34,948 nucleotides of DNA from an uncultured Bacilli bacterium (GTDB taxonomy: Bacteria > Bacillota_I > Bacilli_A > ML615J-28 > CAG-313): the NCBI GenBank assembly GCA_944326155.1, contig CALVCV010000014.1, positions 1-34,948 of the forward strand, written 5' to 3'. Below, piece by piece: positions 14,428 to 23,051 of the stretch. Under the pieces are notes generated by a model. That model was given only the letters and a program-made list of their open reading frames with translations, searched no databases and had not been told where the DNA came from. The position numbers and the translations under genes were made by a program. Each line of letters starts with the position of its first letter. The stretch's first letter is position 1.

Positions 14428-16535
14428 TATTCATCAAATAATAAATCTGTATAAGTTGGTACAGGCCAATATTCTTTAGCAACCAAAGTTTCTAAAGTAT
14501 CAATTGTTTTTCGTAATTTTTCCATTTGAGGAACTAAATTATCCTTATAAAAAAAGGCTTGTTTACTGTTTTGGAAAGAAGCAGCTTGAGATTCAAGTTT
14601 TTTTAATTCGTTTAGTTGATAATTTGCATCATCAATAGTTTTTGAAATTGCATTAATCAAAGTCAAAATAGTGTCTAATTTTAAATTTTGGTCAACTGCT
14701 TTTATTTTTTGATTGGTATCGCATAGATAATTTAAATATTTTAATGAACTAGGAATATATTGTCTTTGGACCATATCAATCATTGTTAAGACTTCAATAT
14801 TGATTGTATTAGAATATAACTCATAATCTACTTCAGCACGTGAAGAAAGTTCTTTCTTGGTTAAAACATGATGCTTTTCATATAAATCAATTGTTTTTGG
14901 ATCATTTAGGGTAGCAATTGCATCAATAAATGATTTGGCATTTGGGAGACCGCGACGTGCTGCTTCTTTTACCCAATCATCACTATAACCATTTCCATTA
15001 AAGATAATTCTTTGATGATCAGTTAGCGTTTTTCTAATTAAGCGTTTAATTGCTTTTTCAATATTCGTTGATTTTTCTAATTTGTCCGCAATTTTTCTTA
15101 ATTCTTCGGCCACTGCAACGTTTAAGGCAGTGTTAGTATCAGCAATTGAAATACTTGATGCTACCATTCTAAATTCAAATTTGTTGCCGGTAAAAGCAAA
15201 AGGTGAAGTTCTATTACGATCAGTAGAATCTTTAAAAATAATTGGAAGGCTGTGAATACCAATGTTCATATTACCACCAGCTTTAGAGGTATTTGCTTCC
15301 CCTTTATCAATAATTTGTTCAACAATATCTTCTAATTGATCACCTAAGAAAATAGAAATAATAGCAGGAGGTGCTTCATGAGCACCAAGACGTTGGTCAT
15401 TACCAGGATTAGAAGATACTAAGCGTAGTAAAAGAGCATTTTCATCTACTGCCGCAATAATAGCCGATAAGAACAAAAGAAATTGGGCATTTTCATGAGG
15501 GGTTTTACCAGGTTCTAGAAGGTTTCGACCCGTATCAGTTGTCAAAGACCAGTTATTATGTTTACCACTACCATTAACACCCTTAAAAGGTTTTTCATGT
15601 AGAAGACATTCTAAACCATGTCTTTTAGCAACTTTCTTCATCATTTCCATAGTAATTTGGTTATGGTCGGTTGCAATATTGACATTTGTATAAACTGGTG
15701 CACATTCATGTTGTGATGGTGCTACCTCATTATGTTCGGTTTTCATATTTACACCTAATTTCCATAACTCTTCATCTAATTCTTTCATAAAGAAAGCGAC
15801 TTTTTCTTTAATACTACCAAAATAGTGATCACCCATTTCTTGGCCTTTTGGTGGTTTAGCACCAAAAAGGGTTCTACCAGTTAGACGTAAATCAAGGCGC
15901 TTCATATATTTTTCGTGACTTACTAAGAAATATTCTTGTTCAGCACCTACTGAACATTCAATTTTTTTGATATTTTTCTCTCCAAACAAAGATAAGATTC
16001 TTTTAGCTTGAATATTTAGCGCTTCACAAGATCGAAGTAAAGGGGTCTTTTTGTCAAGTGCTTCACCTGTATAAGCACAAAAAATGGTTGGAATACAAAG
16101 GACAACACGACTTGCCTCAACTTTTAAAAAGGCAGGAGAAGTACAATCCCAAGCCGTATATCCTCTTGCCTCAAAAGTGGAGCGGATACCACCAGAAGGA
16201 AAACTTGATGCATCAGGTTCACCTTTAATCAGCTCTTTACCAGAAAATTCCATAATGGCTTTACCAGTACCAATTGGTTTAATAAACGCATCATGTTTTT
16301 CAGCAGTTACACCTGTTAGAGGTTGAAACCAGTGTGTATAATGTGTCGCACCACGAGCTAATGCCCATTCTTTCATTGCATGGGCAACAGTGTCAGCAAC
16401 TGTAGAATTTAATTCAACATTTTCTTCAAGTGTACTTTTTAACTTTAAATAAATTGGCTTTGGTAAATAGTCTCGCATGACTTCATCAGTAAATAAATTC
16501 TGACCGAAAATGCTACTAACATAATCTTTTTGCAT
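14427..16535 (-). CDS. glnN: Glutamine synthetase type III
   Basis: A 702-residue ATP-dependent enzyme joining ammonia and glutamate to glutamine. Length and motifs fit GSIII rather than the ~450-residue GlnA: the N-terminal FGQNLFTDEVM, the ECSVGAEQEYFLV box (metal-binding glutamates), KTEHNEVAPSQHE, GVNGSGKHNNWSL, and NDQRLGAHEAPPAI. A helical C-terminal extension follows from about residue 590. The open frame extends 22 codons further upstream, but AAAGGAAGG lies directly before the ATG at 16535. A TTGTAT-N17-TAAAAT promoter precedes it. There is no GlnR gene or clear GlnR site next to it. Confidence 0.95.
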   Translation of the reverse strand: MQKDYVSSIFGQNLFTDEVMRDYLPKPIYLKLKSTLEENVELNSTVADTVAHAMKEWALARGATHYTHWFQPLTGVTAEKHDAFIKPIGTGKAIMEFSGKELIKGEPDASSFPSGGIRSTFEARGYTAWDCTSPAFLKVEASRVVLCIPTIFCAYTGEALDKKTPLLRSCEALNIQAKRILSLFGEKNIKKIECSVGAEQEYFLVSHEKYMKRLDLRLTGRTLFGAKPPKGQEMGDHYFGSIKEKVAFFMKELDEELWKLGVNMKTEHNEVAPSQHECAPVYTNVNIATDHNQITMEMMKKVAKRHGLECLLHEKPFKGVNGSGKHNNWSLTTDTGRNLLEPGKTPHENAQFLLFLSAIIAAVDENALLLRLVSSNPGNDQRLGAHEAPPAIISIFLGDQLEDIVEQIIDKGEANTSKAGGNMNIGIHSLPIIFKDSTDRNRTSPFAFTGNKFEFRMVASSISIADTNTALNVAVAEELRKIADKLEKSTNIEKAIKRLIRKTLTDHQRIIFNGNGYSDDWVKEAARRGLPNAKSFIDAIATLNDPKTIDLYEKHHVLTKKELSSRAEVDYELYSNTINIEVLTMIDMVQRQYIPSSLKYLNYLCDTNQKIKAVDQNLKLDTILTLINAISKTIDDANYQLNELKKLESQAASFQNSKQAFFYKDNLVPQMEKLRKTIDTLETLVAKEYWPVPTYTDLLFDE

Positions 16536-16572
16536 ACAAAATTTCCTTCCTTTTTTTAAAAAACTTAAAGTA

Positions 16573-16601
16573 ATTTTACACTTTTTTTTAATTAAATACA
16601 A
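16573..16601 (-). promoter_or_regulatory. Promoter of glnN
   Basis: On the minus strand: TTGTAT (16601-16596), 17-base spacer, TAAAAT (16578-16573). The leader would be about 30 bases. A TGTAA half-site overlaps the -10 but lacks the second half of a GlnR box. Confidence 0.5.
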
Positions 16602-16691
16602 AAAAAATGCATATTTTTATTACATTTATTTAAAAAAATAGATTTTTTTAAATAGATTATTAAAAAATAATAAAAAATATTTTAAAAAATA

Positions 16692-16739
16692 AAAAAATAC
16701 ACTAAAATATTAAAAAATATAACTTTTAGTGTATTTTTT
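16692..16739 (-). terminator. Terminator of the nucleoside kinase gene
   Basis: Perfect 16-base arms (16692-16707 and 16724-16739, core TACACTAAAA/TTTTAGTGTA) with A/T runs; on the minus strand it follows the stop codon at 16745 within six bases and ends in a T-run. Confidence 0.85.
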
Positions 16740-16744
16740 AAAAA

Positions 16745-18403
16745 TTATAATTTAAAGCAACTTCCACCAATAAATTCTTTTAAAAGGGAATTACATGGAA
16801 TAATTGATTCATCTTCAATTGGTCTAAAGTATTTTAAATATTTAATTAAGCGATTGGCAACTAAATACTCAGAATCTGTTGATTTAATTTCGCGAAGAGC
16901 AGGAAGAGCTTTAGTTCTTAAAACACATAATTCATATGAAAGTTCTGAATTAAATACAAAATTTGCACCTTCTTGATTTGGATAAATCCATTTAAATTCT
17001 CCGTTTCTAACTGATTGCCACATGTTAATTGTAGCAGCAGCAGGACTATTACGATATTTCATATCACGAACAATTCTTCGAATTAATCTTAAGTCTGTTG
17101 TATTTAGTGGAGAATGATCATCAATATTGATTTGTGCTTGAGGGGAAATATAAATTTTGTATTTTTGATGTTTTGGAATAGATGAGGTAAGTTTTTCATT
17201 TAAAGCATGGATTCCCTCAATAATAATGGGACTATTTGGTTCAACTCTAATTGTTTTTCCAACTTCTCTTTTACCAGTTACAAAATTAAATTTTGGTAAT
17301 GTTACTTCTTCACCATTAATCAATTCAAATAAATCTTTATTAAAAAGTTCAATATCAAGACAGTTAATATGTTCTAAATCAAGTTGACTAACTGGCACTT
17401 TTTGAATTTTACTAATAGTTTCTTTTTCTAAATAGTAATCATCCATAGAAATTGTCACAGGATTAATTCCTCTTGATAAAAGTTCAATTCGGAGTCTATT
17501 ACAAAAAGTTGTTTTGCCACTTGAACTAGGTCCAGCAATCGCAATCAAACGAATATTAGCAATATCTTCTTCAATAAAGTTACCAAGTCTTGCTAGCATC
17601 GTATTATGTTTTGCTTCACACATTTGTATGAAATCAACAACATTATTTTGTTCAATTTTATGATTGATATCAGATATCGTTTGTAATTTTGCTTTACTGC
17701 TCCATAAGAAGGCATTTTTTAAAGTTCTACCATAAGTCGATTCTTCAATAAATTCTGGTATTTCAGCATTTAATTCATAACGTGGATATTGAATAATAAT
17801 TCCAGGGCTATATGGTCTAATTGAATAATTTTTAATACAACCAGTAGATGGTAACATGTAAGAATGCATATAATCATAGTAATTATCACATTTATATAAA
17901 TGAACCATATTTTCAGGACGATATTTTAAAATTTCAAGTTTATCTAAGTGATTATAGTCTTGATATATTTTTTTTGCTTCATCAATTGTTATGGTTATTC
18001 TTTCAATTGGTAAATCGGCATCAATGATTCGTTTCACTTCCTCAATAATTTTGTCTGTAGCACGAGATAAGTGAAAATTTGGTGTTTTAATTTGACAAAA
18101 GATTGATCTAGAAACATTATAACTAAAACGAATATTAACACCTTTATATAAATTATAAAAAGCCATTGCAATAATGTATCTAAGTGTTGCTTCATATGCT
18201 TTACCCGCTTCAATATTATCAAGACCAATAAGTTTAATATGCATATTATTATTTCGTTCTGTTAAAATATAGCGTAGTTCTTTAATTTGTGAATCAATTT
18301 GACAAACCATATAGTCTGTTTTATGATTAGGTTCAATTAAATCTAGAACCATCGTACCTATAGGTACGATTTTCATTTCATCGTTAAAATATATTTTTAT
18401 CAT
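16745..18403 (-). CDS. Nucleoside (uridine-type) kinase fused to a TGS/ThrRS-like N-terminal region
   Basis: A 552-residue cytoplasmic protein. The first ~60 residues look like a TGS domain, residues ~60-200 like the second additional (editing-type) domain of threonyl-tRNA synthetase, and residues ~285-500 are a P-loop kinase of the uridine kinase/phosphoribulokinase group: Walker A AGPSSSGKTT (290-299), then SMDDYY and IIEGIHALN. This architecture is known in Clostridia and Bacilli and usually annotated as nucleoside kinase; what the synthetase-like part binds is unknown. Ribosome-binding site AGAAAGGA. A 20-base perfect palindrome lies in its first codons (18351-18370). Confidence 0.85.
   Translation of the reverse strand: MIKIYFNDEMKIVPIGTMVLDLIEPNHKTDYMVCQIDSQIKELRYILTERNNNMHIKLIGLDNIEAGKAYEATLRYIIAMAFYNLYKGVNIRFSYNVSRSIFCQIKTPNFHLSRATDKIIEEVKRIIDADLPIERITITIDEAKKIYQDYNHLDKLEILKYRPENMVHLYKCDNYYDYMHSYMLPSTGCIKNYSIRPYSPGIIIQYPRYELNAEIPEFIEESTYGRTLKNAFLWSSKAKLQTISDINHKIEQNNVVDFIQMCEAKHNTMLARLGNFIEEDIANIRLIAIAGPSSSGKTTFCNRLRIELLSRGINPVTISMDDYYLEKETISKIQKVPVSQLDLEHINCLDIELFNKDLFELINGEEVTLPKFNFVTGKREVGKTIRVEPNSPIIIEGIHALNEKLTSSIPKHQKYKIYISPQAQINIDDHSPLNTTDLRLIRRIVRDMKYRNSPAAATINMWQSVRNGEFKWIYPNQEGANFVFNSELSYELCVLRTKALPALREIKSTDSEYLVANRLIKYLKYFRPIEDESIIPCNSLLKEFIGGSCFKL
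18351..18370. repeat. Perfect 20-bp palindrome inside the start of the kinase gene
   Basis: ATCGTACCTATAGGTACGAT reads the same on both strands. It encodes part of IVPIGTMV at residues 12-18 of the kinase, about 35 bases into the coding region. Confidence 0.9.
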
Positions 18404-18448
18404 TACAATTCCTTTCTTCTTAAATTTTTTTTATTATAGTAGTACTAT

Positions 18449-18477
18449 ATTTTACCATATTATTTTTATTTTTGCAA
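18449..18477 (-). promoter_or_regulatory. Promoter of the nucleoside kinase gene
   Basis: On the minus strand: TTGCAA (18477-18472), 17-base spacer, TAAAAT (18454-18449) preceded by TGG, giving an extended -10. A second TATAAT lies closer to the gene (18432-18437 region) without a -35. Confidence 0.6.
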
Positions 18478-18500
18478 GATATATTACAATAGCATATGTC

Positions 18501-18530
18501 TTTACAAAAAGATATAAACAAGTATATTAT
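18501..18530 (+). promoter_or_regulatory. Promoter of the MATE exporter gene
   Basis: TTTACA (18501-18506), 18-base spacer, TATTAT (18525-18530). The leader of about 48 bases ends with AAAGAGGT before the ATG. Confidence 0.5.
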
Positions 18531-18584
18531 AGATATAAGTATAGATATTAATGAAATTTTAATAAGATAAAGAGGTAAAAAATT

Positions 18585-19973
18585 ATGCATGATAAAACTT
18601 TTCTTGGTAAGGGAAGTGTATTAAAATTAGTTATAAAACTATCTATTCCAACCATTATTGCTCAACTTGTCAATTTACTATACAATATTGTCGATCGTAT
18701 TTATATTGGAAATATTCCAAAAGTAGGTGGTTTTGCTTACACAGGCGTAGGAGTATGTATGCCAGTTATTTTACTAGTTTCAGCTTTTGCTGCACTAGTT
18801 GGTTATGGTGGAGCGCCTAAATCAACTATTTATCTTGGTCAAAAAGAAGATCAAAAAGCTGAAATTGTTGTAGGAAATAGTTTTACTTTACTTTTGATAT
18901 TAGGAATTCTTTTAACAATTATACTACTTATTTTTTATGAGCCATTATTATATTTATTTGGTGCAAGTGAAAATACCATAGGATTTGCAAGTGATTATTT
19001 ACTCATTTATGCAATTGGTACAATTTTTGTGATGATGGCATTAGGTATGAATGCTTTTATTTCAGCACAAGGGTTTACAAAAATAAGTATGCTTTCCGTT
19101 TTAATTGGAGCAATCTTAAATTGTATTTTAGATCCTATTTTTATCTTTGTTTTTTCAATGGGAGTACAAGGTGCTGCCTTTGCGACTATCATTTCACAAG
19201 CCATATCATCTTTTTTTGTTGTTTGGTTTTTGCAAAGTAAGAAAGCACTTGTTCGTTTAAAATGGAGTAATTTAGTTATTAAATGGGATATCATTTTACC
19301 GACTTTAGCACTTGGTTTATCTCCTTTTGTTATGCAATTTACGGAAGCCGTCATTACGGTATGTTTTAATGCTTCACTAAAGAAATATGGTGGTGATATT
19401 GCGGTTGGGGCGATGACCACACTTGCTAGTTTAATGCAATTTTCTATGTTACCACTAATGGGACTTTCACAAGGTGCACAACCTGTCACAAGTTATAATT
19501 ATGGTGCTAAAAATGTTGATAGAGTTAAAAAATCTTTTATCATTCTATTAATTGCATCGGTAATTTATTCAACTATCTTTTGGCTTTTTTTGATGTTATT
19601 TCCACATGGTTTTGCCAATCTTTTCCTTAGTGCCGATGAAGTAGAACTAATTGATTATACAGCATGGGCAATTCGTATATATTTTGCGATATCTTGTTTA
19701 TTTGGTATTCAAATTGCTTGTCAGCAAACTTTTATTGCAATTGGCAATGCCAAAATATCACTTTTTTTGGCAGTATTAAGAAAAGTGATATTACTTATTC
19801 CACTTATTTTTATTCTTCCTTTATTTATTGAAGATAAAGCAATGGCAGTATATCTTGCAGAACCTCTTGCTGATGGTATAGCCGTAAGTGTTACCGCAAC
19901 GATGTTTTTGATTTATTTTAATAAAACCTTAAAAAAATTAGCAACTGAAACAGAATTAGAAATTGCAAAATAA
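18585..19973 (+). CDS. MATE-family multidrug exporter
   Basis: A 462-residue membrane protein with twelve predicted hydrophobic segments. The N-terminal LVIKLSIPTIIAQLVNLLYN and DRIYIGN, and the two-fold repeat with SQGAQPVTSYNYGAKN starting the second half, are typical of the MATE family of sodium- or proton-driven drug exporters (DinF/NorM-like branch). Substrates cannot be told. Ribosome-binding site AAAGAGGT. No clear terminator separates it from the next gene 73 bases on, but that gene seems to have its own -10. Confidence 0.92.
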   Translation: MHDKTFLGKGSVLKLVIKLSIPTIIAQLVNLLYNIVDRIYIGNIPKVGGFAYTGVGVCMPVILLVSAFAALVGYGGAPKSTIYLGQKEDQKAEIVVGNSFTLLLILGILLTIILLIFYEPLLYLFGASENTIGFASDYLLIYAIGTIFVMMALGMNAFISAQGFTKISMLSVLIGAILNCILDPIFIFVFSMGVQGAAFATIISQAISSFFVVWFLQSKKALVRLKWSNLVIKWDIILPTLALGLSPFVMQFTEAVITVCFNASLKKYGGDIAVGAMTTLASLMQFSMLPLMGLSQGAQPVTSYNYGAKNVDRVKKSFIILLIASVIYSTIFWLFLMLFPHGFANLFLSADEVELIDYTAWAIRIYFAISCLFGIQIACQQTFIAIGNAKISLFLAVLRKVILLIPLIFILPLFIEDKAMAVYLAEPLADGIAVSVTATMFLIYFNKTLKKLATETELEIAK

Positions 19974-20018
19974 TTTCGAAATAAAAAATAAATTATTTAC
20001 ATGAAAAATAAAAAATTG

Positions 20019-20035
20019 CCAATTATAATAATTGG
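20019..20035. promoter_or_regulatory. Perfect palindrome overlapping the -10 of the Rieske oxidoreductase gene
   Basis: CCAATTAT-A-ATAATTGG is a 17-base palindrome that contains TATAAT at 20024-20029, twelve bases before the ribosome-binding region. An operator over the -10 is plausible; it could instead be a weak end hairpin of the MATE gene, but no T-run follows. Confidence 0.4.
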
Positions 20036-20046
20036 TGATAAAATGA

Positions 20047-21354
20047 ATGAAAAAAGGTAAATCTTTATGGGTTGATACTACGACATTGCCTTCTTTTCCT
20101 ACATTAGAGGAAAATTTAAAAACGGATGTTGTAATTATTGGTGGTGGTCTTTGTGGTATTTTATGTGCCTATTATTTGCAACAAGTGGGAAAAAAGGTGA
20201 TTGTTTTAGAAAAAAATAAAATAGGAATGGGTATTACTAAAAATACAACTGCTGTAATCACTGCCCAACATGATGTGTTATATGCAAAAAGAATTAAAAA
20301 AGATGGTTTTGCCAAAGCTAAACAATATTTGGAAGCAAATCTTTTAGCGGTAGAAGAATATAGAAAGTTAAGTAAACGATTCAATTTTGATTTTGAAGAA
20401 AAAGATTCCTATTTATATTCAACTAAAGACATAACGCCTCTTGAAGAAGAAGTAAAAGCCTTACAAGCATTAGGTGTTGATGCAAAGTTAGTTGATGAAA
20501 TACCCCTACCTTTTATGATAAAAAAGGCACTTAAGTTTCCAAGACAAGCCCAAATGAATGCTTTAAAATTAATTAATCAGTTAGCAAAAGAATTGTCTAT
20601 TTATGAACACACAAATGTTATCAACATTAAACAAAATAAAGTTTATACAGATAAACATTTTATCGAAACTAGCCATATCATTGTTACGACTCATTATCCT
20701 TTTTTAAAAAGATGGGGAATGTACCCCGTAAAATTATTCCAAAGACGTTCTTATGTTGTGGCCATTAAAAATAGTAATAATATAAAAGGCACATATACAA
20801 ATTTAGAAAAAGCAGGCTTTTATTTTCGAAATTATCAAGATTATCTTCTTATCGGTGGTAATGATGAAAAAACTGGAGTATATCAAAAGCAATATGAAAA
20901 TTTAGTTGCTTTTTGCCAGAAATATTATCCTAATAATCCAATTGCATATATGTGGGCAAATCAAGATTGCGTTACTCTAGATGATACACCTTATATTGGT
21001 TTATATAGTCACTTCAATAAACATATCTATGTAGCAACAGGTTTTAATTTATGGGGCATGACACAATCAATGATTAGTGCGATGCTTTTAAAAGATTTTA
21101 TCACAAAACAAAAGAATAAGTATCAAAGTTTATATCGACCACATCGTCCAATTATAAATAAAAAATTATTTTTACACATGAAAAGTTTTTTTAAAAATGT
21201 AGTCAAACCTCTAAAACCAAGATGCACACACTTAGGATGTTCTTTAGTTTGGAATGAAGTAGAAGAAACTTGGGATTGTCCATGTCATGGTTCGCGGTTT
21301 ACAAAAGAAGGGAAAGTAATTGACAATCCAGCAACGAAAAATTTATATTTTTAA
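20047..21354 (+). CDS. FAD-dependent oxidoreductase with C-terminal Rieske domain (YhfW-like)
   Basis: A 435-residue cytoplasmic flavoprotein. The dinucleotide-binding fold is near the N-terminus (VVIIGGGLCGILCAYYL, about 28-44, ending in VLEKN), with a DadA/glycine-oxidase-like body. The last ~50 residues are a Rieske [2Fe-2S] domain: C393-x-H395 and C411-x2-H414 bind the cluster, and C398 and C413 are placed to form the usual disulfide (CTHLGC and CPCHGSRF). The same fusion occurs in B. subtilis YhfW, whose substrate is unknown. An overlapping ATG at 20043 leads to an immediate stop, so 20047 is the start. Electron flow from FAD to the iron-sulfur cluster is inferred from architecture. Confidence 0.88.
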   Translation: MKKGKSLWVDTTTLPSFPTLEENLKTDVVIIGGGLCGILCAYYLQQVGKKVIVLEKNKIGMGITKNTTAVITAQHDVLYAKRIKKDGFAKAKQYLEANLLAVEEYRKLSKRFNFDFEEKDSYLYSTKDITPLEEEVKALQALGVDAKLVDEIPLPFMIKKALKFPRQAQMNALKLINQLAKELSIYEHTNVINIKQNKVYTDKHFIETSHIIVTTHYPFLKRWGMYPVKLFQRRSYVVAIKNSNNIKGTYTNLEKAGFYFRNYQDYLLIGGNDEKTGVYQKQYENLVAFCQKYYPNNPIAYMWANQDCVTLDDTPYIGLYSHFNKHIYVATGFNLWGMTQSMISAMLLKDFITKQKNKYQSLYRPHRPIINKKLFLHMKSFFKNVVKPLKPRCTHLGCSLVWNEVEETWDCPCHGSRFTKEGKVIDNPATKNLYF

Positions 21355-21371
21355 GTTTAGTGGTTTACTCC

Positions 21372-21400
21372 TTGACGTAAATAAAAAAGTATGGTATAAT
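21372..21400 (+). promoter_or_regulatory. Strong promoter of the rimP-nusA-infB operon
   Basis: TTGACG (21372-21377), 17-base spacer, TATAAT (21395-21400) preceded by TGG. It is the closest to consensus of the plus-strand promoters in the window. Confidence 0.82.
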
Positions 21401-21426
21401 ATATATAAGCAAAAATTGTTTAACAA

Positions 21427-21456
21427 GGTGAGCTCAAACAAAGCTCACCCTTTTTA
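21427..21456 (+). promoter_or_regulatory. Terminator-like leader hairpin before rimP (possible attenuator)
   Basis: GGTGAGCT (21427-21434) pairs perfectly with AGCTCACC (21442-21449) around a 7-base loop, followed by CTTTTTAA. It lies between the promoter and the ribosome-binding site of rimP, so it can only terminate the operon's own transcript early. NusA, encoded in this operon, acts on such hairpins. Confidence 0.65.
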
Positions 21457-21467
21457 ATGGAGTGCAT

Positions 21468-21956
21468 ATGAAAAATGATTATTTAGAAAGTATCAAGCAA
21501 GTAGCATTGAATATTGTGCAAAAACATCAAAAAGAATTAGTTGATGTAAAGGTTCGTAAAGAATTTGGAACTAATATCATTAGTGTGATTGTTGATGATA
21601 TAGAAACATTTAGTTTAGATATTGATGAAGTAGCTTTAATTAATACTGAACTTTTAGATGAAGTAAATGATTTAATTCCTGATGGATATTATTTAGAAGT
21701 CACAACTTTAGGAATTGAAAGAGAATTAGTAACTGAAAAAGATATTCAAAAAGCAATTAATCAATTTGTACATATCAAGACTTATCAAAAAGTTGCAACT
21801 GCATATAATTTGAAAGAAATAGACGGATATCTAAAAGAAGCAAATGATGAAGAATTTACATTAGAAGTCTTTTTAAACAATAGAGAAAAAATGGTCGTAA
21901 TACCAAGAGTTGTTGTCGCAAAAATAAGATTAGCCATAGATTTTAGGAGGAATTAA
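21468..21956 (+). CDS. rimP: Ribosome maturation factor RimP
   Basis: A 162-residue assembly factor for the 30S subunit. It shows the family's N-terminal alpha/beta domain with the motif LEVTTLGIERELVTEKD (family: VSSPGLxRPL, here with TTLGIERE) and a C-terminal SH3-like domain. It is the first gene of the conserved nusA operon. A GTG (21462) and an ATG (21468) are both possible; ATG lies five bases after GGAG and is preferred. Confidence 0.93.
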   Translation: MKNDYLESIKQVALNIVQKHQKELVDVKVRKEFGTNIISVIVDDIETFSLDIDEVALINTELLDEVNDLIPDGYYLEVTTLGIERELVTEKDIQKAINQFVHIKTYQKVATAYNLKEIDGYLKEANDEEFTLEVFLNNREKMVVIPRVVVAKIRLAIDFRRN

Positions 21957-21959
21957 TAA

Positions 21960-23042
21960 ATGATTAGCAAAGGTTTTTATGAGCAATTAGAAACAATAGC
22001 AAATGAAAGACATATCGAAATAAATGATGTATTAGCAGCTGTCAAAACAGCTTTAGTAAAAGCTTGTCAATTAGAAGGTTGCAAAGGTGAAATTGAAGTG
22101 GAATTTAACGATGAGCAAAAAAATATTCGTATTTTTGAAGTTTTTCATGTTGTAGAAGAAGTTAATCCTGAAGGCCCTGAAGGTCAAATTACCTTGGAAA
22201 ATGCAAAAGAAATGAGAGCTAGAGTAAAAGTAGGCAGTGAATTTAGACGTGAAGTTAAATTTTCTCAAATTGGTAGAAAAGGTGCGACTAGATTTAAACA
22301 AATCTTTATTCAAAGTTTAAAAGAACTTGGTGGTAAGAGAGCCTATGAATATTTTAAAGATCGTGAAGGCGAAATTGTTAGTGGTACAATTATTAAAAAA
22401 ACAGATAGTGCGATTGGTTTAAATATTGGCTTAGATGTTGTGACTTTCATGCCAATAGAAGAGATTTTACCTGGTGAAAAAACTGATTTAGGTACAACGA
22501 TGAAAGTTTGTATTACAAAAGTTGAAGAAACTGGCAAAGGACCAAAAGTTTTTGTTTCAAGATCAAATCGTGATTTAATTAAACGTTTATTTGAAATGTA
22601 TATACCTGAGGTAGCAAGTGGTGTCATTGAAGTGATGGCAATTGCTAGAGAACCAGGTAGTCGTACAAAGATTGGCGTAAAAAGTAACAATCCTAACGTT
22701 GATGCAAAAGGTTCTTGCGTTGGTCTTAAAGGTTCAAGAGTAAGACAAATTAATGATGCATTAGCTGGTGAAAGAATTGATATCTTCAATTGGAGTGATA
22801 ATCCTATTATTTTGATTGCTGAAGCATTAACACCTGCTAAAGTTATTTCTGTTTTAGCTGATGAAGAAACGAAAAAATCAATTGTTATTGTTCCTGATGA
22901 TCAATTTTCACTTGCCATTGGTAAAGGTGGTCAAAACGCTCGTCTTGCCTCTTTAACTACTGGTTGGAAAATAGATATTAAAGATGAGACAACTGCATAT
23001 CGTGAAGGGATTAGTTTCAAACCAAATGTTTACGGCTATTAG
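21960..23042 (+). CDS. nusA: Transcription termination/antitermination factor NusA
   Basis: A 360-residue RNA polymerase-binding factor controlling pausing and termination. In order: N-terminal polymerase-binding domain (1-125), S1 domain (about 135-200, GEIVSGTIIKK), and two KH domains (KIGVKSNNPNVDAKGSCVG and then VPDDQFSLAIGKGGQNARLA). It lacks the acidic repeats of proteobacterial NusA, as is normal for Gram-positives. Ribosome-binding site TAGGAGGA. May feed back on the leader hairpin of its own operon. Confidence 0.96.
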   Translation: MISKGFYEQLETIANERHIEINDVLAAVKTALVKACQLEGCKGEIEVEFNDEQKNIRIFEVFHVVEEVNPEGPEGQITLENAKEMRARVKVGSEFRREVKFSQIGRKGATRFKQIFIQSLKELGGKRAYEYFKDREGEIVSGTIIKKTDSAIGLNIGLDVVTFMPIEEILPGEKTDLGTTMKVCITKVEETGKGPKVFVSRSNRDLIKRLFEMYIPEVASGVIEVMAIAREPGSRTKIGVKSNNPNVDAKGSCVGLKGSRVRQINDALAGERIDIFNWSDNPIILIAEALTPAKVISVLADEETKKSIVIVPDDQFSLAIGKGGQNARLASLTTGWKIDIKDETTAYREGISFKPNVYGY

Positions 23043-23051
23043 AGGTGAATG

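Noticed and set aside
16571-16590. GlnR/TnrA binding site before glnN
   Set aside because: Only one half (TGTAA) is present; the second half of TGTNA-N7-TNACA is missing.
18472-18500. Second promoter for the MATE gene using the same TTGCAA as the kinase promoter
   Set aside because: The box 17 bases downstream is TATGTC, a poor -10; TTTACA-N18-TATTAT further on is better.
19007-19489. Minus-strand open frame within the MATE gene
   Set aside because: Shadow frame of a clear membrane protein gene; composition is that of antisense coding DNA.
22343-22789. Minus-strand open frame within nusA
   Set aside because: It is a shadow of the conserved nusA coding sequence, without start signals.
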